Shown here: positions 28,025 through 36,486 of the stretch, one piece after another | Position numbering within the stretch: position 1 is the stretch's first letter | How the letters are laid out: each line of letters starts with the position of its first letter | Source: Nocardia terrae | Lineage (GTDB): Bacteria; Actinomycetota; Actinomycetes; Mycobacteriales; Mycobacteriaceae | DNA: 64,000 nt | Direction: 5' to 3' | NCBI RefSeq assembly: GCF_009760405.1 | Contig: NZ_WRPP01000001.1 | Coordinates: 806,001 to 870,000, forward strand | The notes under the pieces: model-generated | Databases searched by the model: none | The model's input: the letters and a program-made list of their open reading frames with translations, nothing else | What the model was told of the DNA's origin: nothing | Translations under genes and position numbers: made by a program

Positions 28025-29029
28025 TCAGAGTTGGGTGATCTCGACGATGCGGAAGGGGGCGGGCGTACCCGCGCCGTAGGGGCCGTTCTTGTCGAACTGG
28101 GAGACCGTGACCAAGGCGTGGCCGCCGGTGTGCACGATCGAGGTGGGGATGTCGAGGGCGGGGTCGGTGACGCGGTGCCGCAGTTCGGCTTTCGTCCCGT
28201 CCTCGCCGAGCTGCCAGCGGCTGACGGCGTTGTCCTTGTTGTGCACCACCCACAGGGTGTCACCGTGCAACTCCAGCCCGTCGCCGTTCAGCGCATTGCC
28301 GTCGCCGGTCACGGTGACGCGGCGGATGGCGGCCTGCGCGACGGTCGAGACCCGGTACAGCTCGCCATTGGTCATGTCGACGACGATCAGGAACCGCCCC
28401 GCGTCATCGGCGGCCAGGCCGTTGAGCACCATGGGCTGTTGTGCGGCAGGGTCTTTCGCCGCACCGAGGTCGGCGAAAACGCGGAGTTCGCCGCCGTGCC
28501 CGCCGTGTGCGAGCGCGTCCGCGATCTGCTCCGGTGCGATGCGGTAGACCACCGGCCGCCCGCTGTCGGTGAGATACACGCTGCCGTCCGGGGTGATGAC
28601 CAGATCGTTGAGGAACGGCTTGTCCGCGGCGGGCTGCTCGAATCGGGCCAGCAGCGCGCGAGTTCCGGTGTCGTACAACGCGACTCCCGTCGTGTGGTCG
28701 ATCACCCAGAGCCGCCCGGCGGCGTCCACCTTCACGCCGTTGGCCGTGGTGCGCCCGTCCGTGCCCGCGGGCAGGAAGGTCTCGGCCTTCGGGTTGCCCG
28801 GGGTGGCCCGGTAGACGGCTCCGGTCAGGAACGAGCTCGCGTACACGTCGCCGGTGCGCGGATCGGCCGTGAGGCTCTCCGGGTATGCCCCATCGGGGAG
28901 TTCGTAGGCCGTGGTGATGTGGTCGGCGGCCGGGCTCGGGGTCGTCGCGTCGCCATTGCCGCACGCCGCGAGGGCGAGCAGGAGGACCGACGCCGCGGGT
29001 GCGGCCCAGCGGCGAATCGGGTGGGGCAT
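28025..29029 (-). CDS. SMP-30/NHL-type beta-propeller lipoprotein
   Basis: A 334-residue lipoprotein: basic N-terminus (HPIRRW), hydrophobic core and lipobox LLALAAC. The mature part has propeller repeats similar to SMP-30/gluconolactonase-like proteins (YPESLTADPRTGDVYASSF, DLVITPDGSVYLTDSG, NGLAADDAGRFLIVVDM, GLELHGDTLWVVHN). No catalytic metal site was confirmed. It could bind or hydrolyse a lactone or a signal molecule outside the membrane. It is first in an operon with the F420-type protein and divergent from the MarR gene. Confidence 0.78.
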   Translation of the reverse strand: MPHPIRRWAAPAASVLLLALAACGNGDATTPSPAADHITTAYELPDGAYPESLTADPRTGDVYASSFLTGAVYRATPGNPKAETFLPAGTDGRTTANGVKVDAAGRLWVIDHTTGVALYDTGTRALLARFEQPAADKPFLNDLVITPDGSVYLTDSGRPVVYRIAPEQIADALAHGGHGGELRVFADLGAAKDPAAQQPMVLNGLAADDAGRFLIVVDMTNGELYRVSTVAQAAIRRVTVTGDGNALNGDGLELHGDTLWVVHNKDNAVSRWQLGEDGTKAELRHRVTDPALDIPTSIVHTGGHALVTVSQFDKNGPYGAGTPAPFRIVEITQL

Positions 29030-29087
29030 GTCGTGCCTTTCGAACCGGGTCGGTAGAGATGACAGCAGAGTGTGAGAGCGAAGATAG

Positions 29088-29119
29088 ATTAGAGTTCTAA
29101 TGCTCGTCAAGATTCGAAT
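29088..29119. promoter_or_regulatory. Candidate MarR operators in the 29.1-kb divergent promoter
   Basis: ATTAGA-GT-TCTAAT (29088-29101) is an inverted repeat with 6-base arms; ATTCGAAT (29112-29119) is a second perfect palindrome 10 bases on. Both lie between the propeller lipoprotein start (29029, minus) and the MarR start (29144, plus). MarR proteins commonly bind such AT-rich palindromes in shared promoters. Confidence 0.5.
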
Positions 29120-29143
29120 GTTCCGATGGGCTATCATGCTCGG

Positions 29144-29587
29144 GTGACGTCGATGCCGGTCGAAGAGCGCCTCGGGACCTTCATCAAACGCGCCGAACAG
29201 GCGCTCATGGGTGCGAAGAACGCCGCCCTCAAGCCCGCGGGTGTGACCATCCCGCAGTACGCGGCGCTCTACGTGCTCAGCGAGACCCCGGGCATCTCGG
29301 CCGCGGAACTGGCCCGCCGCTGCGGCGTCACCCCGCCCACCATGAACACCGTGCTCACCAATCTGCGCGAGCGCGGCCTCATCGAGCGCACCCCGCATGC
29401 CCTGCACCGCAACGTGCTCGAGACCCGGCTCACCGCCGAGGGGCGCAAGGTCATGCACGCTGCCGACAGGCGGGCGGTACCGGTGGAGCGGGCGCTGGCG
29501 GCGGAATTCACCGAGGCCGAGCGGAAAGCGCTCATGGACATGCTGGAACGGGCCGCTGCCGTACTGGAGTCGGTGCGCCCGGAGTGA
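29144..29587 (+). CDS. MarR-family transcriptional regulator
   Basis: A 147-residue winged-helix protein, GTG 29144 (ATG 29126 also possible). The helix-turn-helix lies at GISAAELARRCGVTPPTMNTVLTNL and the wing at GLIERTPHALHRNVLETRLT, with a basic/aromatic tip. It has N- and C-terminal dimer helices. It probably controls itself and the divergent lipoprotein/F420 operon through the palindromes at 29088-29119; the ligand is unknown. Confidence 0.9.
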   Translation: MTSMPVEERLGTFIKRAEQALMGAKNAALKPAGVTIPQYAALYVLSETPGISAAELARRCGVTPPTMNTVLTNLRERGLIERTPHALHRNVLETRLTAEGRKVMHAADRRAVPVERALAAEFTEAERKALMDMLERAAAVLESVRPE

Positions 29588-29611
29588 GCTGCCGGGCTCG
29601 GTCGATACCGG

Positions 29612-30094
29612 CTATTCGGAATCCCTTCCGGTGCTGACGGTTTCGAAGTCGGTGACGAATCTGGTGAGCAGCCGGGCGAATTCGGCGCGTTCGCGATCGG
29701 GCCAGCCGGCGGTCGCGCGGGCGAAGACGGCCTGACGATTGGCGTGCGCGCGATCGAGTGCGGTGCGGGCGGTCGGAGTCAAGGCCAAGTGGATGCGCCT
29801 CGCGTCGGTCTGGTCGGCGCGGCGTTCCAGTAGTCCTTCGGCGACGGCGCGGGCCACCAGGCGGCTGGCGCGCGGCTGATCCGTGCCGAGGGCGGTGGCG
29901 ATATCGGAGACGGTCGCCTCGTCATCGCGGGACTCCACCGCGTCGAGGACGCCGAAGATCGTCGGATCGACGGCCGGGCCCCCCGCTCGCGCCGCGAACT
30001 TGTTGAGCGCACGGCGGGTTTGGCTGCGGCGAATGGCCACCATCGCCCGCTCGATGGCGACGATCGCGGGGTCGTTGTCCTTCACGCTTGTCAT
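29612..30094 (-). CDS. MarR-family transcriptional regulator
   Basis: A 160-residue MarR protein. The helix-turn-helix is ATVSDIATALGTDQPRASRLV and the wing GLLERRADQTDARRIHLALT, the common D.RDAR.. pattern here being DQTDARR. It converges with the previous MarR gene and is divergent from the small winged-helix gene at 30154, with a strikingly AT-rich palindromic gap between. Autoregulation is likely. Confidence 0.9.
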   Translation of the reverse strand: MTSVKDNDPAIVAIERAMVAIRRSQTRRALNKFAARAGGPAVDPTIFGVLDAVESRDDEATVSDIATALGTDQPRASRLVARAVAEGLLERRADQTDARRIHLALTPTARTALDRAHANRQAVFARATAGWPDRERAEFARLLTRFVTDFETVSTGRDSE

Positions 30095-30099
30095 CGTAC

Positions 30100-30134
30100 A
30101 ATTACTTGCTAAAATACATATAGATGTAATTTTA
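30100..30134. promoter_or_regulatory. AT-rich palindromic operator between two MarR-like genes
   Basis: AATTAC (30100-30105) pairs with GTAATT (30125-30130), and TAAAATACAT (30110-30119) pairs imperfectly with ATGTAATTTTA (30124-30134). The 60-base divergent gap (30095-30153) is far more AT-rich than its surroundings, as expected for a promoter/operator of the two flanking winged-helix genes. Confidence 0.5.
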
Positions 30135-30153
30135 CAACTGATTGAAGATGATC

Positions 30154-30585
30154 ATGACGACCCCCAAGCCGATCGGCTACTGGTTCAAGCACATCGACAA
30201 GACCCTGGAAGACAACTTCACCACACTGCTCGCCGCCGACGGGCTGCGGCGGCGCCACTGGCAGATCATGCACACGCTCTCCGGCAGCCCGCTGGACGCG
30301 AGCGGGCTCGACCTGGCGCTCTCGCCCTTCCTCGACGACCGAGACCCCACGGCCGCACCGTATGTCGGCGTGCTGCTCGAACGCGGCTGGGTGATCGTCG
30401 ACGACGCGACCCGCTACGCACTGACCCCCGCGGGCGTCGAAGCGCACGCGAAACTGCTGCGGCGCATCCAGATTCAACGCGCCGCCGTCACCGACGGCCT
30501 CACCGAGGACGACTACCGCACCCTGCTGGATCTCCTGCAGCGCGTCTCCGCGAATGTCGACGCGTTCGCGGAGACGCTGCGCTAG
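30154..30585 (+). CDS. MarR-like winged-helix protein
   Basis: A 143-residue protein; ATG 30154 (ATG 30148 and TTG 30142 are in frame). It starts PIGYWFKHIDKTLEDNFTTLLAADGLRRRHWQIMHTL and continues with YVGVLLERGWVIVDDATRYALTPAG, in segments; this is the compact MarR-like fold often found in Nocardia and Streptomyces as stand-alone regulators. It is divergent from the MarR gene at 29612-30094. It ends 1 base from the convergent propeller gene, so both share a tail-to-tail boundary. Confidence 0.75.
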   Translation: MTTPKPIGYWFKHIDKTLEDNFTTLLAADGLRRRHWQIMHTLSGSPLDASGLDLALSPFLDDRDPTAAPYVGVLLERGWVIVDDATRYALTPAGVEAHAKLLRRIQIQRAAVTDGLTEDDYRTLLDLLQRVSANVDAFAETLR

Positions 30586-30586
30586 T

Positions 30587-31924
30587 TCACTTTTCGGGCT
30601 TGAAGACGAACAGTTCGCCGATGCGGGTCGTCACCACGACCTCGCCCTTGGCTCCGACCGCGGTACCGGCGGTCGAGCCTTCCGCGCCCGGCAGTTCGTT
30701 GGACTGCACGGTCGCGCCCGTCTTGGTGTCGAAGGTGACCAACGTCAGCTTGTCGCCGATCGGCGCGACCGTGTAGCCGGTGTCGCCCGCCGTCTGCACC
30801 GGCCGCCCGCGCAGCTCCAGATCCTTGCGCTCCCAGGCGACCTCCGCGCTGTCGCCCTTGTCGCGCAGCGCCATCAGGTGGCCCTCGTCCCCGGCGGGCA
30901 CCAGCAGCCCGTCGGACACCGAGATGCCGCCGCGCGCCGGGAAACCGAGATCCTGAACCCATTTGGTGCGTCCGGTCGCGGCGTCCACGGCCATCAACCG
31001 GTTGGTGTTGTCGCCCACGTAGACGGTCGAGCCGTCGGCCGACAGCGCCGGGCTGGTGGCGCTGCCCTCGTTGAGCAACTGCGCGTTCCAGTCGACGTGC
31101 ACCTTCTTGCCGTCATAGGTCAGCGCGACCAGACCGGCCGTGCCGTCGCCCGGCTTCCACAGGGTGGCGTAGAACCGTCCCGACTTCTGGTCCACCGCGG
31201 ACACATTCGCGACCGGGCACTGCGGGCCGCCGCTCGCGCAGTCCTCCAGGCCCTGCCCGTCCGGCGGGCGGCTCAGCGACGCGTTCTCCAGGAAATCGGG
31301 CTCGCCGAGCAGCTGGAAGGTGGGGATCTGGCGGTCGCCGGTCTGGCGGCTGAACACGTCGATCTGCCCGGACTGCGTCACGGACAAGACATTTCCGTCA
31401 CCGGTGAACTGCACCGACACCGGCGTCCCGGCCGCGGGCGTGCGCCAGCGCGGCTGACCGAGGTTGTTGAAGGAGTACACCGCGCCGTCGTCGCCGATGT
31501 ACACATTGGCGCTGCCGTCCACCGCCGAGCCGCCGTAGATGGCACTGGGGCCCATGACATTGCAGTACCGCTTGCGCCCGGTCGGCATCTGGAACGAGAG
31601 CGCGTTGCAGGACCCGGTGCGGGTGGTGACGTACAGCTGCCCGTCCGCGCCGACCATCGTCGGCTGCGCGACCGGACCGCCCACGGGCCGTGACCAATTC
31701 AGCGCCAGCTTGCGCGACCCGGTCACCGGGCTGGACCCGCTGTTGCGGGCGTCGCGGAAGGCCAGCGGCCAGCCCTTGCCGGACCCGACGCCGATATCGT
31801 CGATCGTGGTACTGCCGTACGCGCACGCGGTCAGCGTGAACAGCCCGGCCGCCGCGGTCGCCAGCATCTTGACCCCGGTTCGGGTGCGTCGTCCACGTCC
31901 GGTCTGCCGCCTGCCGTTTCGCAC
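30587..31924 (-). CDS. PQQ-like beta-propeller lipoprotein (Rv3035-like)
   Basis: A 445-residue predicted lipoprotein. GTG 31924 gives a basic n-region (RNGRRQTGRGRRTRTG), a hydrophobic core and a lipobox FTLTAC. The mature part has PQQ-propeller blades (GADGQLYVTT, DGSANVYIGDDGAVYSF, LSADGSTVYVGDNTNRLMAVDAATGRTKW, in parts). It corresponds to Rv3035 by type and position in the MGLP region. The role is unknown; a scaffold or carbohydrate-binding protein is possible. It is divergent from the acyltransferase gene at 32065. Confidence 0.83.
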   Translation of the reverse strand: MRNGRRQTGRGRRTRTGVKMLATAAAGLFTLTACAYGSTTIDDIGVGSGKGWPLAFRDARNSGSSPVTGSRKLALNWSRPVGGPVAQPTMVGADGQLYVTTRTGSCNALSFQMPTGRKRYCNVMGPSAIYGGSAVDGSANVYIGDDGAVYSFNNLGQPRWRTPAAGTPVSVQFTGDGNVLSVTQSGQIDVFSRQTGDRQIPTFQLLGEPDFLENASLSRPPDGQGLEDCASGGPQCPVANVSAVDQKSGRFYATLWKPGDGTAGLVALTYDGKKVHVDWNAQLLNEGSATSPALSADGSTVYVGDNTNRLMAVDAATGRTKWVQDLGFPARGGISVSDGLLVPAGDEGHLMALRDKGDSAEVAWERKDLELRGRPVQTAGDTGYTVAPIGDKLTLVTFDTKTGATVQSNELPGAEGSTAGTAVGAKGEVVVTTRIGELFVFKPEK

Positions 31925-32064
31925 CTGCTGGTGTCCCTTCTGCCAGTACGGAAGTCTGTAGATTTTTCCCCGGGCCGCTACAGCCGGACCACAGCCTACT
32001 TTCACGCCCTATCGAGGGGGCGGATACCCTCGTTGAAACGACCGGTGAACACAGGGAGTAGTTC

Positions 32065-32811
32065 GTGACGAGCATGTGGGGCGCACCGCTGAGCGCGCGT
32101 TGGCGGGGTTCGCGCCGCCGGGATCCGGAGCAGGCCCGCTTCCTCACCCCCGCCTCGCTGAAGTGGGTGCTCAACAACCGCGCCTACACGCCCTGGTACC
32201 TGGTGCGCTACTACCGGCTGTTCAAGTTCAAGATGGCCAACCCGCACGTGGTGTTGCGCGGCATGGTCTTCCTGGGCCGCAATGTCGAAATCCACGCCAC
32301 CCCCGAGCTGGGCCGGCTCGAGATCGGCCGCTGGGTGCACATCGGCGACGGCAATGCCATTCGCTGCCACGAGGGTTCGCTGCGCATCGGCGACAAGGTG
32401 GTGTTCGGCAAGGACAACGTCGTCAACACCTACCTTGACATCGAGATCGGCGAATCCACCCTGGTCGCCGACTGGTGCTACATCTGCGACTTCGACCACG
32501 TCACCGACGACATCAACCTGCCCATCAAGGATCAGGGCATCGTGAAGTCCCCGGTCCGTATCGGCCCCGACACCTGGATCGCCGCCAAGGTGACCGTCCT
32601 GCGCTCCACCCGCGTCGGCCGCGGCTGCGTCCTCGGCGCCCACGCCGTGGTCAAGGGCGACGTCCCCGACTACTCCATCGCCGTCGGCGCTCCCGCCAAG
32701 GTCGTCAAGAACCGCAAGGACGCCTGGGACTCCGCCGCCGAGAAGCGCGCCGCCCACCTGGCCGCCCTCGCCGACATCGAACGCAAGAAGAACGGCGTCG
32801 CCGCTTCCTGA
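32065..32811 (+). CDS. Left-handed beta-helix (hexapeptide) acyltransferase, Rv3034c-like
   Basis: A 248-residue acyltransferase; GTG 32065 is preceded by AGGGAG. Hexapeptide repeats run from about residue 75 to 205 (LEIGRWVHIGDGNAIRC, LRIGDKVVFGKDNVV, VRIGPDTWIAAKVTVL, TRVGRGCVLGAHAVV), ending SIAVGAPAKVVKNRK, the common CoA-binding end of this family. The N-terminal 70 residues are a distinctive basic domain. By order it matches Rv3034c, proposed to acylate MGLP with short-chain acids. The substrate is inferred. Confidence 0.88.
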   Translation: MTSMWGAPLSARWRGSRRRDPEQARFLTPASLKWVLNNRAYTPWYLVRYYRLFKFKMANPHVVLRGMVFLGRNVEIHATPELGRLEIGRWVHIGDGNAIRCHEGSLRIGDKVVFGKDNVVNTYLDIEIGESTLVADWCYICDFDHVTDDINLPIKDQGIVKSPVRIGPDTWIAAKVTVLRSTRVGRGCVLGAHAVVKGDVPDYSIAVGAPAKVVKNRKDAWDSAAEKRAAHLAALADIERKKNGVAAS

Positions 32812-32843
32812 TTTTGTCCCCCCCGCGCAGGTAGGTTCGGCCC

Positions 32844-33386
32844 ATGCACAGCTACGCCGCCTTCCTGCGCGGGATCATGCCCAGCAACCCCAACATGCGC
32901 AGCGAGAAACTCCGCGGCGTCTTCGAGGGCCTGGGCTTCGAGAAGGTGGCCACCCTCCTCAGCAGCGGCAACGTCGTCTTCCAAGCCCGCGAATCGAATG
33001 TCCCCGCCCTGGAATCCAAGATCCAGCAGGCCCTCAACTCCGAACTGGGCATCCCCGGCGGCACCCTGATCCGCACCCGCGACCAACTCCAGACCCTGGT
33101 CGACTCCGACCCTTTCGCCGGCCTCACCCACGGCCGCGGGACCTACCTGACCGTCACCTTCGTCCGCGAGACCCCCAAGTCACTCCCTGAGTTCCCGGCC
33201 GACGACACCAACACGGTCCGCATAGTCCGCTTCGACCCCGAAGCCGCCGCCCTCCTGTCCGTCATCGACAACACCAACCCCAGCACCACCGGCTTCATGG
33301 CCGTCGTCGAAAAAACCTTCGGCAAGGACATCACCACCCGCACCTTCCTGACTGTCCAAAAGGCCCTGAAGAAGATGGACGCCTAA
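32844..33386 (+). CDS. DUF1697 domain protein
   Basis: A 180-residue protein matching DUF1697: MHSYAAFLRGIMPSNPNMRS at the N-terminus, VATLLSSGNVVFQ in the middle and a K-rich end VQKALKKM. Codon use is extremely C-ending, like strongly expressed neighbours. The biochemical function is unknown. It lies 32 bases after the acyltransferase gene on the same strand, and ends just before the convergent lipoprotein gene (1 base). Confidence 0.85.
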   Translation: MHSYAAFLRGIMPSNPNMRSEKLRGVFEGLGFEKVATLLSSGNVVFQARESNVPALESKIQQALNSELGIPGGTLIRTRDQLQTLVDSDPFAGLTHGRGTYLTVTFVRETPKSLPEFPADDTNTVRIVRFDPEAAALLSVIDNTNPSTTGFMAVVEKTFGKDITTRTFLTVQKALKKMDA

Positions 33387-33387
33387 C

Positions 33388-34038
33388 TCATTTCGCCACA
33401 GGCCACCCGGGTACAGGGGGAAGGTCCGCGTACATCGATGGCAGATCGGCAGGCCGTCGTTGGTCACAAGCCACCCACTCCGGATCAGGACCACTCCGTT
33501 GTTCCATCCGGGTGGCAATCCAATCACCGAAAACATTGACGTTGGGTCGCTTTGCGGTGCCGACCTGATCGGCGGGCGGGGCCACGACGCCCTTGTGGAA
33601 GTAGGTCAGCACGGTGGGAAAACCGTGCTCCTCCTCGGCACCTGGCCAAAGGCAGACGACCGCCTTCGTCGTCTCGGTCCCCTGATTGTCGATTCCCTCG
33701 AGATTGAAGGACACGCTCTTGTACGTTGATGGAGTGTCCTTTTGGCCGATGCCCACAGCGCCCTGATTTGCGGCGGTGAATCCCGGATACTCGTCCTTCC
33801 AGCTCCCCGAGTAGAGCACTGCCTGCCAGGACTCGATGAACGCCCGCACGAATGTGGCATCGGGACTCGCCAACTTCTCGACGGGATTCGTCCAGCGGAA
33901 CGACACCGCGAGCGGTGGACGCGGAGTAGTGGTGGCCGTGCCACTCGATGTCCCTGTGTCGGACCCACATGCCGCGATCGAGACCGGCACTGTGAGGATG
34001 GTGCACCACCGCCTGAATCGTGCCTGGTACACGATCAC
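33388..34038 (-). CDS. Putative lipoprotein, third gene of the type VII-associated operon
   Basis: A 216-residue protein starting at GTG 34038, which overlaps the upstream stop (GTGA). A short basic/hydrophobic signal (QARFRRWCTILTVPVSIAAC) ends in a lipobox, followed by a Ser/Thr-rich linker and a domain with FRWTNPVEKLASPDATFV and GFPTVLTYFHKGV. I do not recognise the domain. Its tight coupling to the large upstream protein suggests that the two work together at the envelope; an immunity or chaperone role is only a hypothesis. Confidence 0.65.
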   Translation of the reverse strand: MIVYQARFRRWCTILTVPVSIAACGSDTGTSSGTATTTPRPPLAVSFRWTNPVEKLASPDATFVRAFIESWQAVLYSGSWKDEYPGFTAANQGAVGIGQKDTPSTYKSVSFNLEGIDNQGTETTKAVVCLWPGAEEEHGFPTVLTYFHKGVVAPPADQVGTAKRPNVNVFGDWIATRMEQRSGPDPEWVACDQRRPADLPSMYADLPPVPGWPVAK

Positions 34039-35614
34039 TTCACCGGCCCCCTTTCTCCTTCCGGCCTGGCGCCGGTCGGGATGATGTTGTTGTCTCTGGT
34101 CCCGTCGGTATAACCGTCCTCGAAGACGCCGATCGGATTACCCGGAATATCCGGTTGGCGGAAGGTGTTCATGAACCTGTCCGGATAATGGGTAGCCGCG
34201 TTCCAGTCCTGCAACAGATTCGGACCAGGCGGTCCGGGTTGGCCCGGCGAGGGAGACATCTCGAATTTCGAGACGAGATCGGGATAGACGTTCGCATATC
34301 CCGACGCGAGGCTGAACTGCCTGCGTAGTGTGTCACCGTCGGTCAAGTGAGCGACATCGTCCTCGAGCTGCTTCGACACATAGTCGTCGGGCAGGGGATG
34401 GGTGGGATCGCCTGGAGCGGAAAAGGCTTCGAGTTTGATCCATGAACCTGCACCGGCCGCCAGTGCCCCGGTCACCGGGCCGACCTCGGGAAGTGCACCG
34501 AACCAGGGGGTCGCAGCATCGACCATCGCGGTCTTCTCGCTATAGCGCTGCGCGTACTCCCATTGATTGTGTGCGCTGAGCGATTGGAGTTGGTGATCGA
34601 AACCGCCCTTCATCGCGGCCGTCAACTGTCCCGACCGGAAGCCCAGTGACGTGGCCTGATCTGGATGAAGGCCCGCTTGGTAGGCGAGATAATCGTTCCA
34701 CTGCGAGCCGGCTCCATTGATGATCGTTGCCGCTGTCGGATCGGAGTCGAGGATATTGAACAGCTTCGTCAGATCACCGACCGTGTTGAACGCCTGGGCC
34801 GAATGATTGATCAGCATTCCGTCGGGGACATGGGCGAAATTGCCGAGGTAGGGTCGCATAGCCTCGGAAAGTGCCTGGGTGACACCGGGATTCACCTTTC
34901 CCAGGGAATCGCCGTTGGTGTTCATGTTCAAAGCGAGGTGATCCTCGTTTCGAACCAGCATTCGTGCCAGTGCGTCTGCGGTATGGCCTGCCCGGTCGGC
35001 CACCCACGGATGCTGCGGATCGGGAACCGCCTCGGGACCACCGATCCACTTGAAGAGGTTCTCGGCACCGTGTTCGTCCTTGCTCCATTGGTGGCTCAGG
35101 ACCGACATCACGTGCTCGTCGGCGTTGTAGGTTCCGCCGGGGGTGACGGTCGCGTTCATGCCGTGGCCGGTGATGAAGTCGGAGACGGCGATGTGATCGG
35201 TGCCGGCCGCGCCCAGCATCTTGTCGGCGACGCCGCCGACGCCGTCCATCCAATGGTTTTCGTCGGTGTACTGGTCGGCGATCTTCACGATCTCGGAGGC
35301 TTGCTTCATCATTCCGCGATCGAGGTCCGAGCCGATTCTGAGGGATGGGTCGCCACGATCGACGATCTTGGTTACGGCTGTGAAGCCCGCTTTGTCGACC
35401 CAGGGACCGCCCAGGGAATTGTGCATGGGGTTCTCGGTCATCAGGTCCCTGAGATGAGTGGGAAGCTGCTGCATCCCGCCCTGATTCCCGCCTTGGGCGT
35501 GGACTTCGGGGCGCGGTCGTCGATGGCCGAGGTGATCTTGTCGGCGTCGGCGGCGACATCGGCGAAGGGTTGCAGATTCCATTTCAGGACCTGGCTCTTG
35601 CTCGGGGTGCCCAT
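34035..35614 (-). pseudogene. Large T7SS-associated protein (TPR repeat region-containing-like), frameshifted near 35488
   Basis: The N-terminus starts at ATG 35614 (TPSKSQVLKWNLQPFADVAA), one base after the EspC-like stop, and stays in that frame for about 43 residues (to STPKAG). The remaining ~500 residues (NQGGMQQLPTHLRDLM to RGPVK) are in another frame. Inserting one base in the CCC run at 35487-35489 would restore a single protein of about 526 residues. The long part has RGMMKQASEIVKIADQY and NADEHVMSVLSHQWSKDE and resembles the actinobacterial TPR repeat region-containing proteins linked with WXG/EspC partners. It is either a true mutation or a one-base sequencing error. Confidence 0.6.
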
Positions 35615-35615
35615 C

Positions 35616-35933
35616 TCACACCGCCGCGTTGTTGAGGTCGCCGATTCCGTCGAGTTTCCGTGCCAGGTCCACGTCTGTTCCCTTGAATTGCTCGGCGGTC
35701 GCGTAGAGCAATCCGCCTATGCCGTCGAATCGGGATTTCAGGACGGTCTTGGCTTGGCTGCTTGCCGGGTCCGCGCCTTCCATCGCCTTGGCGACGGCGG
35801 AACCGGACATGGCTGAGACGCCGCGGTCGGCCCCGAGGTGGGGGATGACGTCAGCATTGCTCAGGTCGCCGGCCAGCCCTTTCAACGCGCTCGCGGCGTC
35901 TTTGAGGGAGCTCGGCTGAACTTCGAACGTCAC
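35616..35933 (-). CDS. EspC-like ESX secretion-associated protein
   Basis: A 105-residue helical protein similar to the T7SS_ESX_EspC family (DUF2580): TFEVQPSSLKDAASALKGLA, a middle loop, then a long helix. It carries the general type VII secretion signal YxxxE (YATAE, residues 77-81) followed by the acidic end DLARKLDGIGDL. Start is GTG 35933. One base separates its stop from the next ATG. It is expected to form a partner pair with the large downstream product for export through an ESX machine encoded elsewhere. Confidence 0.83.
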   Translation of the reverse strand: MTFEVQPSSLKDAASALKGLAGDLSNADVIPHLGADRGVSAMSGSAVAKAMEGADPASSQAKTVLKSRFDGIGGLLYATAEQFKGTDVDLARKLDGIGDLNNAAV

Positions 35934-36028
35934 GCCCTGAGATTAGCTGCTGAATAGCTGTCTGGATCTGATGGGTGGTTGATTCATTTCGCCCTGCGGA
36001 GGCGGAATTACCGCGCTACCGTGGGCCG

Positions 36029-36463
36029 GTGACTCTCGGGTTTCGAGCTGTGCTGACCGGTTTGGCATCCGTCGCGCTGGTGGGGGCGTGCACCGCGACC
36101 GCGCACGCGACACCGTCGAGTGGGATCACCGCGGTGATCCTGTCGCAGACCACCATTGGTGGCACCGATTACATCCTGCGTGAGATCACCGTTGCGCCAG
36201 GCGGTTCCACGGGATGGCACTTCCATGATGGGACGTTGTACGCGTACGTGCGGCAGGGGCAGATCAGTCATTTCGGGTCGGACTGCCAGGTGGATATGAC
36301 CGGTGGGGCGGGCACCACGTTCGTTGAGCGGGCCGGGATCGGGAATGTGCACATCGAGCGGAACCTGACCGATCAGCCGCAGGTACTGGATGTGTTGTAC
36401 CTGCTGCCCGCGGGGAGTCCGCTCTCCGAAGACGCCCCGAATCCGGGCTGCGACTTCAACTGA
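36029..36463 (+). CDS. Secreted cupin-domain protein
   Basis: A 144-residue protein. The GTG at 36029 gives a signal peptide (TLGFRAVLTGLASVALVGA, cut near THATP-like ATAHATP). The cupin barrel shows ITVAPGGSTGWHFHDGTLYAYV, given in parts, with a GWHFH metal-binding element and a later VERAGIGNVHIERN (third histidine). Metal-dependent binding or dioxygenase-type chemistry is possible; the substrate is unknown. It is divergent from the EspC-like operon. Confidence 0.75.
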   Translation: MTLGFRAVLTGLASVALVGACTATAHATPSSGITAVILSQTTIGGTDYILREITVAPGGSTGWHFHDGTLYAYVRQGQISHFGSDCQVDMTGGAGTTFVERAGIGNVHIERNLTDQPQVLDVLYLLPAGSPLSEDAPNPGCDFN

Positions 36464-36486
36464 CGCCTACACGGCCACATAGACGA

